NCBI GenBank assembly: GCA_003662985.1
Contig: QMZD01000153.1
Span: forward strand, 1 to 5,148
DNA from: Archaeoglobales archaeon
GTDB lineage: Archaea; Halobacteriota; Archaeoglobi; Archaeoglobales; Archaeoglobaceae
DNA: 5,148 nt
Direction: 5' to 3'
Under the pieces are notes generated by a model. It did no database searches, was not told the DNA's origin, and saw only the letters and a program-made list of their open reading frames with translations. The translations under genes and the position numbers were made by a program. Positions 1 through 3,898 of this stretch are shown here, piece after piece. Each line of letters begins with the position of its first letter. Within the stretch, counting starts at the first letter, position 1.

Positions 1-134
1 AGGTCGAACCTCTTAAAGTAGAACTAACAAAGTTCGTTGAATGTATAGACAAAGATCAAGAATTCCCCGTGAGAATTGATGAAGCTGTTAAAAATCTGGA
101 AATATGTGAAATTATAAAAAGTCAGATTTCCTAA
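1..134 (+). CDS. Gfo/Idh/MocA-type sugar dehydrogenase, C-terminal end only
   Basis: Only the last 43 residues are visible. The reading frame begins at base 3 and ends with TAA at 132-134; the other two + frames hit stops within the first 21 bases. The peptide starts VEPLKVELTKFVECIDKDQ and continues with a short helix around DEAVKNLEIC. The layout 'EPL..EL..Fv.ci.....p.v...ea...Lei...i..S' is typical of the C-terminus of NAD(P)-dependent Gfo/Idh/MocA oxidoreductases, many of which oxidise UDP-activated amino sugars for surface glycans. This comes from pattern memory; the Rossmann fold and the EKP catalytic region lie outside the window. The nearby flippase supports a role in glycan synthesis. 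The substrate cannot be told. It converges with the next gene with no spacer and no visible terminator. Confidence 0.65.
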   Translation, partial: VEPLKVELTKFVECIDKDQEFPVRIDEAVKNLEICEIIKSQIS

Positions 135-413
135 TTAATCGTCTACAACAGATTCGATGTTAATTTTAAACAGAACTGAGCCTGCTCCTAAACTACCTCC
201 CGGATCTGGGCATCTTACATAAACTTTTTCTGTTCCCAAAGGATTTATACCATGGGAAAGAGCATAGATTATATTTTGCATCGCAGAGAGGGCATGAATA
301 CATACGGGAATTTCTGATTTAACAAGAAAGTTTTCGAAATAGAAGCTGTCACCTTTCTTATACCCAGCTGCACAAGTCCCCTCAACTTTTTCGACCGTTA
401 TGCAAAGTCTCAT
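135..413 (-). CDS. TIGR04076-like small cysteine-containing protein
   Basis: This is a 92-residue protein starting at ATG (413-411) and stopping with TAA (137-135). It resembles the uncharacterised TIGR04076 family, whose members are about 90 residues long with the outline 'G.C..G...GD.F....C..A...i..AL..G......V.CPDP...V.FKI'. All these blocks are visible: GTCAAGYKKGDSF at 12-24, CIHALSAM at 38-45, ALSHG at 51-55, RCPDPGG at 67-73 and VLFKI at 80-84. Cysteines are C4, C14, C38 and C68, with histidines H40 and H54, so metal or cofactor binding or redox chemistry is conceivable but unproven. There is no signal peptide or membrane segment, so it is probably cytosolic. It lies 43 bases downstream of the flippase on the same strand and may be co-transcribed, although it also has its own promoter-like sequence and no Shine-Dalgarno site. 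The function is unknown. Confidence 0.8.
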   Translation of the reverse strand: MRLCITVEKVEGTCAAGYKKGDSFYFENFLVKSEIPVCIHALSAMQNIIYALSHGINPLGTEKVYVRCPDPGGSLGAGSVLFKINIESVVDD

Positions 414-437
414 ATAATAGGTTACAAGTACTTCAGA

Positions 438-451
438 AATTATTATTTTCG
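438..451 (-). promoter_or_regulatory. Candidate BRE/TATA for the TIGR04076-like gene
   Basis: Read on the - strand, this is CGAAAATAATAATT: a CGAAAA BRE-like element followed by a TATA-like TAATAATT. Its centre is about 29 bases before the ATG at 413. The bases before that ATG (gtaacctattat) hold no Shine-Dalgarno match. A promoter giving a leaderless or nearly leaderless transcript therefore fits. The gene could instead be read through from the flippase. Confidence 0.4.
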
Positions 452-456
452 AGATC

Positions 457-1905
457 TCACCGGATTTTAATTAGATTTGCAATATATACGATATCATCCC
501 TTGTTAAACTTTTCATCAAGAACACCGCGAGCAAATAAACGGTACCCCCCACAGATATTTCCAAAAGCCCCATCAACAAAGACACGGGCTTAGGAAAAAC
601 TGCTAAGGTCAACAGCAATACCATGGTGGCAATTGAAGGTTTTACACATACTCTAAAATCTGGTGTAATCCCGAAAAATCTAATAAGTAAAATAACAACC
701 CCTGTGACTAAAAAAAACCTGGAGATCAGAGTCGCAAAAGCGGCTCCTGCAATTCCCATTGTTAGAATCAGAAAATAATTCAATAGAACGTTTAACACCA
801 TACTGGCTGTTATCAAATACGCTGAAATGTCAGCTCTTTCCCTAGCATTGAAAATTGTTAAGAGATAGTTAAAAGCCCCTGGAATTAAAACAAACGACAG
901 AACCGTCATCGCAGGAACGGCTGCAAGATAATCCGATCCGAAAACCACTTTGATTATTTCTTCGGAGAGATAAAAAATCATGACACTGAACGGGAATGCT
1001 ACTAATGAAGTATATCTCACCAACCTATCTAAGGCCAATTTTATCTCCTTATCGCTCAACTGAGTAAAAGTAGGAAATAGAACACTACTCAACGAGGAGA
1101 CCAACCCGATCAGAGCGAATACGACCGTATAACCTGCTCTGTAAAACCCCACCTCAATTGCACCCAAGAAATATCCGATCATAACACTATCAACATACAT
1201 GTAAAGTATGCCCGAGATACTGGCCAATGTCATGAAACCCATGAACTTCCTACTCGCTCTGTCAGGTTCACCTCTTTCCCCCTTAACCAATTTTTTATAT
1301 TTCGATAGAGCTACAAAAAGGAGGAAAAGAAATGCGATGAAATATGATATGGAGTAACCAACAAGAATTCCCACTGCAAGAAAAACCAAAGCGAGAGGTA
1401 AACCAAAAATCCATCTACAAAGCTCGTAGATTGTTTGCTTGAGAAAGTAATACCTAAACTCCTGCAAACCAATAAAAAATGAATTAAAGAAATTGGCAAG
1501 TGAGGCAAAAAAGACTATTCCTCCGGTAATCATGAATGGAATTGCAAGTCTTTCGTCCCTAAAAAATGAGGCGAGTTCCTTTGAGGATAAAATCAATATT
1601 GCTGCTACAGTTAGCGCCAAAACGAACTTGATTTTAAAAAAATAATGTAGATGACCCCTTACCTTCTTTAAATCCCCTCTTCCAATATAAAAAGCTGTAT
1701 ACCTCACAACTGCACCATCAATACCAAGATTGGAAAAAGCAATTGCCAACATTGCAATTGATAGGGCCAAGCTGTATATTCCAAAATTTTCTGGTTTGAG
1801 TATTCTGGCTAAAATGATAGCTAAAAATAGACCCGAAATGTTACCTACCAGCAGAGCAGAAAAGTTATACAATGCATTTCTCGCAACTTTTCTTGCCACA
1901 TCCAC
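457..1905 (-). CDS. Oligosaccharide flippase, Wzx/RfbX (MOP superfamily)
   Basis: This is a 482-residue polytopic membrane protein, a usual length for COG2244/RfbX flippases, which have 12-14 helices. Family members move lipid-linked oligosaccharides across the cytoplasmic membrane for N-glycans, S-layer glycans or exopolysaccharide. The hallmarks are visible. The N-terminal region has ARILKPENFGIYSLALSI (33-50) and NLGID..VVRY (59-69). GLQEFRYY follows at 146-153. The central repeat boundary YMYVDSVMIGYFLG..EVGFYRAGY spans 235-259. The C-terminal half holds NVLLNYFLI and further hydrophobic helices. The start is GTG at 1905-1903, supported by a partial Shine-Dalgarno GGTG at 1915-1912 with a 6-nt spacer. 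A second in-frame GTG two codons later is less well placed. The adjoining sugar dehydrogenase end supports a glycan cluster. The sugar cargo cannot be predicted. Confidence 0.92.
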   Translation of the reverse strand: MDVARKVARNALYNFSALLVGNISGLFLAIILARILKPENFGIYSLALSIAMLAIAFSNLGIDGAVVRYTAFYIGRGDLKKVRGHLHYFFKIKFVLALTVAAILILSSKELASFFRDERLAIPFMITGGIVFFASLANFFNSFFIGLQEFRYYFLKQTIYELCRWIFGLPLALVFLAVGILVGYSISYFIAFLFLLFVALSKYKKLVKGERGEPDRASRKFMGFMTLASISGILYMYVDSVMIGYFLGAIEVGFYRAGYTVVFALIGLVSSLSSVLFPTFTQLSDKEIKLALDRLVRYTSLVAFPFSVMIFYLSEEIIKVVFGSDYLAAVPAMTVLSFVLIPGAFNYLLTIFNARERADISAYLITASMVLNVLLNYFLILTMGIAGAAFATLISRFFLVTGVVILLIRFFGITPDFRVCVKPSIATMVLLLTLAVFPKPVSLLMGLLEISVGGTVYLLAVFLMKSLTRDDIVYIANLIKIR

Positions 1906-1936
1906 CTTTCACACCAGCTGAGATTTTAAAAAAGAG

Positions 1937-1952
1937 ATTTAAAAATTATTCC
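1937..1952 (-). promoter_or_regulatory. Candidate TATA/BRE for the flippase gene
   Basis: On the - strand this reads GGAATAATTTTTAAAT, with the TATA-like TTTTTAAAT at 1945-1937. Transcription would be expected about 25 bases on, near 1915, leaving a very short leader before the GTG at 1905. A second AT-rich box (TTTTTTAAAAT, around 1933-1923) lies closer and seems too near to the start. The assignment rests on position and composition only. Confidence 0.35.
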
Positions 1953-1955
1953 ATT

Positions 1956-1966
1956 ACATCTGATGT
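1956..1966. repeat. Short palindrome ACATC-T-GATGT
   Basis: This perfect 5-bp inverted repeat around one central base lies in the divergent control region between the flippase and HEPN genes. It sits immediately left of a tandem 10-bp repeat. It could be half of an operator, but a palindrome this short also arises by chance. Confidence 0.3.
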
Positions 1967-1986
1967 TTAACGTTGCTTAACATTGC
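1967..1986. repeat. Tandem 10-bp repeat TTAACRTTGC x2
   Basis: Bases 1967-1976 (TTAACGTTGC) and 1977-1986 (TTAACATTGC) are adjacent copies differing at one base. The 10-bp period is close to one helical turn, so both copies present the same DNA face. The repeat lies upstream of both divergent promoters, a plausible site for a regulator of the HEPN/MNT pair or the flippase. No protein partner can be named. Confidence 0.45.
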
Positions 1987-2014
1987 CGTTTGGAAGGGAG
2001 GAGCATCCGAACGG
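1986..2014. repeat. Inverted repeat with purine-rich, SD-like loop
   Basis: The arms CCGTTTGGA (1986-1994) and TCCGAACGG (2006-2014) are complementary over 9 positions, with one T-G pair that would be a wobble in + strand RNA. They enclose the 11-base loop AGGGAGGAGCA. The right arm touches the BRE-like element of the HEPN promoter, so as DNA it could be an operator just upstream of that promoter. As RNA it would show an anti-16S-like GGGAGGAG in the loop, yet no start codon follows at a useful distance. There is no T-run, so a terminator is unlikely. Confidence 0.45.
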
Positions 2015-2026
2015 AAAAATTAAATT
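2013..2026 (+). promoter_or_regulatory. Candidate BRE/TATA for the HEPN-MNT pair
   Basis: GGAAAAA (2013-2019) resembles a BRE and TTAAATT (2020-2026) a TATA box. The TATA centre is about 25 bases upstream of the HEPN start codon at 2048, and no Shine-Dalgarno site precedes that codon. Both points fit a leaderless archaeal transcript starting at or next to the GTG. Confidence 0.45.
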
Positions 2027-2047
2027 CTTTAAACGATATTTCATATT

Positions 2048-2434
2048 GTGGCATTTGAAGAAATCGAAATTTTGAAAAAGAGAGCAATAAGGTTTTTAGA
2101 GAATGGTATCGAGTTGTTGGAAAAAAATATTCTGGATTTGGCTGCGTTTAACTTTCAACAATTTTCGGAACTCTACCTGAAATACAGGCTGGCTGAGATT
2201 TCAGGAGAATATCCAAAAACCCACTCGATAAAGAGATTACTCAAAGAACTGGCAACTCTAAAGTCAAAAGAAAAAGATGTTACTGATTTTCTCGAAAAGA
2301 ACATAGATAGAATCTCAAATCTAGAAAACGCGTACATAACTTCCAGATACATTCCAGTAGAATTTGAAAGGAAAGAAGTTGAAAACATGAAAGAAATGGT
2401 TGAAAAACTGAAAGACTTTGTCGATTCGATTTGA
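2048..2434 (+). CDS. HEPN domain protein (PF05168-like), partner of MNT
   Basis: This is a 128-residue all-helical protein of HEPN type. The family outline is clear: an N-terminal helix (4-26) with FEEIEILKKRA, then DLAAFNFQQFSELYLKYRL (30-48), a GEYPKTHSIKRLL loop and helix (53-65), and AYITSRYIP (95-103) before a final charged helix. The start is GTG at 2048. Only an ATT precedes it before an in-frame stop, and it is probably read from a leaderless message. HEPN proteins paired with MNT nucleotidyltransferases are either RNase toxins or non-catalytic partner subunits. The RX4-6H ribonuclease motif is not present: the only histidine is H59 and the nearest upstream arginine is R47 (X11). A non-RNase or diverged role is therefore likely. 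The MNT gene follows after 22 bases, presumably in the same operon. It is cytosolic. Confidence 0.85.
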   Translation: MAFEEIEILKKRAIRFLENGIELLEKNILDLAAFNFQQFSELYLKYRLAEISGEYPKTHSIKRLLKELATLKSKEKDVTDFLEKNIDRISNLENAYITSRYIPVEFERKEVENMKEMVEKLKDFVDSI

Positions 2435-2450
2435 TTAATTCGATCAATTC

Positions 2451-2455
2451 AGGTG
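2451..2455 (+). promoter_or_regulatory. Shine-Dalgarno-like AGGTG unusually close to the MNT start
   Basis: AGGTG ends only one base before the ATG at 2457, closer than the usual 5-8 bases. No other ATG, GTG or TTG in this frame lies between the preceding stop (2436-2438) and the ATG. The start therefore stands, and initiation may depend on coupling to translation of the HEPN gene 22 bases upstream. Confidence 0.3.
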
Positions 2456-2456
2456 T

Positions 2457-2801
2457 ATGAATAGATTTAAAGCCTGGTGCAAGATTGTAAAGGAAGAAAG
2501 AAAGTACTTCGAGAATTATAGAGATTATGTTAAGAAAATAAAAGATATAGCTAAAGATGAGGTCGGAGACGTCACGGTAATAGTTTTTGGTTCGGTTGTT
2601 GAGGGAAAAGCAACCCCCAGGAGCGACATTGATGTTTTGGTAATCTCAGAAAATATGCCTTCTGGGGAGAAGAGGGCAATTCTGAGAGGCAAAATCCTGA
2701 AAGAAATAGGTCTGTTCTCCCCCTTTGAAATACACCTTGCAAACAGAAAAGAATTCGAGTGGTATAAAAGGTTTCTCAAGAAATATGAAAAGATTGAGTA
2801 A
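2457..2801 (+). CDS. MNT-type minimal nucleotidyltransferase
   Basis: This is a 114-residue protein with the Pol-beta-type nucleotidyltransferase fold (PF01909-like). The metal- and nucleotide-binding motif is intact: G45-S46, ten residues, then D57 and D59 (GSVVEGKATPRSDIDVLV). E91 in FEIHLA is the likely third carboxylate at the end of a later strand. Residues 1-36 form a charged helical N-terminal extension, which is longer than in many MNT proteins. In MntA/HepT systems the MNT partner is an antitoxin that adds AMP to a tyrosine of the HEPN protein. In other pairs the role is unknown. The gene sits 22 bases after the HEPN gene, in the order HEPN then MNT. The reaction here is probably nucleotidyl transfer to the partner, but that is inferred. 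No terminator hairpin with a T-run follows. Confidence 0.87.
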   Translation: MNRFKAWCKIVKEERKYFENYRDYVKKIKDIAKDEVGDVTVIVFGSVVEGKATPRSDIDVLVISENMPSGEKRAILRGKILKEIGLFSPFEIHLANRKEFEWYKRFLKKYEKIE

Positions 2802-2914
2802 GATCGAGCAAGAATTAAAACCAATCCGATTTGATGAGAGTAAACAACTATCAACGTCCAAAAAATCCTGTTAATCAACCAAACAATCAAGCCCAACTTC
2901 AACCACCAGATTTT
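2802..2914. other. Intergenic stretch, G-poor and C-rich on the + strand
   Basis: I find no credible gene here. Within 2841-2910 I count 22 C but only 4 G on the + strand, with many CAA/CAAC words. An RNA from this strand would be nearly unstructured; one from the other strand would be rich in G and U. A TGATGA box at 2832-2837 looks like a C box, but no CTGA box follows at a suitable distance. It may be a 3' untranslated region or a spacer. Confidence 0.5.
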
Positions 2915-2933
2915 CGAAAGTTATTTATTTAAA
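2915..2933 (+). promoter_or_regulatory. Candidate BRE/TATA of the methylmalonyl-CoA operon
   Basis: CGAAAG (2915-2920) is a good BRE-like element and is followed directly by the AT box TTATTTATTTAAA (2921-2933). The expected start of transcription is near 2948-2952, leaving about 30 bases of leader that include a strong ribosome binding site. A second AT box, TTTTTAAAA (2943-2951), would put the transcript start on the ribosome binding site and is less likely. Confidence 0.5.
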
Positions 2934-2942
2934 TTTCAGGAG
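2931..2942 (+). promoter_or_regulatory. AAATTTCAGGAG element, copy 1
   Basis: This 12-mer abuts the TATA box of the mutase subunit gene. The same 12 bases recur at 3863-3874 before the carboxyltransferase gene, in the same position relative to a CGAAA element (16 versus 15 bases). Archaeal repressors often bind between the TATA box and the transcript start, as here. Here only the right half of the 3857-3873 palindrome is present. Confidence 0.35.
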
Positions 2943-2969
2943 TTTTTAAAAGCTAATAATGATTTTTCT

Positions 2970-2978
2970 GGGGGTGGA
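2970..2978 (+). promoter_or_regulatory. Strong ribosome binding site for the mutase subunit
   Basis: GGGGGTGGA differs little from the archaeal consensus GGAGGTGA. The G block ends 6 bases before the ATG at 2981, which fixes that start codon. Confidence 0.7.
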
Positions 2979-2980
2979 AT

Positions 2981-3400
2981 ATGGAGAGAAAAATCAGGGT
3001 TCTTGTTGCAAAGCCCGGGTTAGATGGGCATGATCGCGGAGCGAAGGTTGTAGCAAGGGCATTGAGGGATGCTGGTTTTGAAGTGATCTATACGGGCGTA
3101 CGAAGGTCTCCATCAGAGATAGCCGAGACTGCGTTGCAGGAGGATGTTGATGTGATCGGTCTTAGCATTTTAAGTGGGGCTCACCTCGAACTCACACCTG
3201 CCATAGTTGAGGAACTCAAAAAGAGAGGTCTTGAGCCGAACAGAGACGTTATCCTGCTTATTGGCGGGATAATCCCAAAGGATGATGTTGAAAAATTGCA
3301 GAAACTCGGTTTCTCCGGAATATTTGGGCCAGGTACACCTCTCGAAGCTATCATCAATTTCATAAAGGAGAGGGCCTCAAATCTCGGAAAGGGTTCATGA
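2981..3400 (+). CDS. mcmA2: Methylmalonyl-CoA mutase, cobalamin-binding small subunit
   Basis: This 139-residue protein equals the C-terminal B12-binding domain of methylmalonyl-CoA mutase, encoded as a separate subunit as in many Archaea. With the large catalytic subunit, which is not in this window, it interconverts (R)-methylmalonyl-CoA and succinyl-CoA using adenosylcobalamin. The base-off/His-on signature is complete: D15-G16-H17-D18-R19-G20, with H17 as the lower cobalt ligand, S62-I63-L64 (SxL) and G95-G96. [20 protein letters not shown] is nearly invariant in the family. It has an ATG start with a strong ribosome binding site and a promoter in front, so it is probably first in its operon. 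The epimerase gene follows after 33 bases. Related small subunits serve isobutyryl-CoA and 2-hydroxyisobutyryl-CoA mutases; the neighbouring epimerase favours methylmalonyl-CoA. No MeaB/ArgK GTPase chaperone gene is present in the window. Confidence 0.93.
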   Translation: MERKIRVLVAKPGLDGHDRGAKVVARALRDAGFEVIYTGVRRSPSEIAETALQEDVDVIGLSILSGAHLELTPAIVEELKKRGLEPNRDVILLIGGIIPKDDVEKLQKLGFSGIFGPGTPLEAIINFIKERASNLGKGS

Positions 3401-3420
3401 AAAGAGAGAGCATGAAAAGT

Positions 3421-3429
3421 GGGAGGTGA
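3421..3429 (+). promoter_or_regulatory. Ribosome binding site that decides the epimerase start
   Basis: GGGAGGTGA is an almost perfect complement of the archaeal 16S rRNA 3' end. Its GGAGG ends 7 bases before the ATG at 3434. An in-frame GTG at 3419 overlaps this site and would add five residues (through GGEE); it should not be used as the start. Confidence 0.85.
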
Positions 3430-3433
3430 AGAG

Positions 3434-3829
3434 ATGATAAATAGGTTTGATCATATCGGTATAGCGGTCAAAAACCTTGATGAGGCTATTGATTTGTACA
3501 AAAAACTCGGATTTGAGCTGAAAGAGATAGAGGAAGTTGCAGAACAAAAAGTAAGAGTTGCGATGCTTCCGGTTGGGGAGAGCAAGATAGAGCTTCTAGA
3601 GGCTACGTCAGAGGATAGTGCGATTGCGAAGTTCATCGAGAAAAGGGGAGAAGGTATCCACCATCTCGCCGTTAACGTGGAGGACATAGAAAAGGCTCTT
3701 GAGAATGCAAAGTCAAATGGATTAAAGCTCATAGATGAAAAACCAAGGATCGGTGCCGGAGGAAAGAAGGTCGCCTTCGTTCATCCAAAGAGTACGAAAG
3801 GAGTCCTTCTGGAATTTGTAGAGGGATAG
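3434..3829 (+). CDS. mce: Methylmalonyl-CoA epimerase
   Basis: This is a 131-residue protein of the vicinal-oxygen-chelate superfamily (TIGR03081-like). It interconverts (S)- and (R)-methylmalonyl-CoA, joining the carboxylase product to the mutase substrate. Two beta-alpha-beta modules are visible. The first runs from [19 protein letters not shown] (5-23) to KIELLEAT (51-58). The second runs from [18 protein letters not shown] (72-89) to GVLLEFVEG (123-131). Likely metal ligands are H7, E53, H76 or H77, and E127, by analogy with known epimerases. [22 protein letters not shown] (106-127) is the family's most typical block. The length is normal. The start is ATG at 3434, from the ribosome binding site. 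It lies 33 bases after the mutase subunit and 69 bases before the carboxyltransferase, apparently in one operon. It is soluble and cytosolic. Confidence 0.94.
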   Translation: MINRFDHIGIAVKNLDEAIDLYKKLGFELKEIEEVAEQKVRVAMLPVGESKIELLEATSEDSAIAKFIEKRGEGIHHLAVNVEDIEKALENAKSNGLKLIDEKPRIGAGGKKVAFVHPKSTKGVLLEFVEG

Positions 3830-3847
3830 TATTTGAAAGCATCAATT

Positions 3848-3857
3848 CGAAATAAAT
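3848..3857 (+). promoter_or_regulatory. Candidate internal BRE/TATA before the carboxyltransferase
   Basis: CGAAA (3848-3852) followed by TAAAT (3853-3857) has a BRE/TATA layout. Transcription would start near 3880, just ahead of the ribosome binding site at 3884. It could give the carboxyltransferase its own transcript in addition to read-through from the epimerase. The box is short, so confidence is limited. Confidence 0.35.
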
Positions 3858-3873
3858 CCTGAAAATTTCAGGA
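3857..3873. repeat. Perfect 17-bp palindrome, candidate operator
   Basis: TCCTGAAA-A-TTTCAGGA has 8-bp arms around a single central base. As RNA, such a tight hairpin would need to open several A-T pairs for its loop, and no T-run follows, so a terminator is unlikely. As DNA it is a typical site for a dimeric repressor. It starts at the end of the TATA-like box and lies between that box and the expected transcript start. It shares AAATTTCAGGAG with the sequence upstream of the mutase subunit gene. Confidence 0.5.
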
Positions 3874-3883
3874 GAAATCAAAT

Positions 3884-3892
3884 GGGGAGGGG
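3884..3892 (+). promoter_or_regulatory. Ribosome binding site that decides the TTG start
   Basis: GGGGAGGGG contains GGAGG (3886-3890), which ends 8 bases before the TTG at 3899. No ATG or GTG lies in this frame between the preceding stop (3860-3862) and residue 19. The placement supports TTG as the start codon. Confidence 0.75.
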
Positions 3893-3898
3893 AATTTA

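Noticed and set aside
1730..1921. 63-codon + strand frame opposite the flippase N-terminus
   Set aside because: It is antisense to a clear membrane protein gene and has no family resemblance or ribosome binding site.
1986..2014. Terminator for a transcript from the left
   Set aside because: No T-run follows the stem on either strand, and the flippase is transcribed away from it.
2829..2880. C/D box small RNA candidate (TTGATGA at 2831-2837)
   Set aside because: No CTGA D box or D'/C' pair follows at the spacing such RNAs need.
2525..2902. 125-codon open frame on the - strand, hydrophobic at its N-terminus
   Set aside because: It begins with a TTG without a ribosome binding site and runs antisense through the well-supported MNT gene; it matches no family I recognise.
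3397..3429. Ten-codon frame overlapping the mutase stop (ATGA at 3397)
   Set aside because: It ends inside the epimerase ribosome binding site and has none of its own. The repeated CATGAAAAG at 3396-3404 and 3411-3419 probably makes it by chance.
3419..3433. Longer epimerase start at GTG 3419
   Set aside because: This GTG overlaps the ribosome binding site GGGAGGTGA (3421-3429), which is correctly spaced for the ATG at 3434; the homologous N-terminus also starts near FDHIGIAV.
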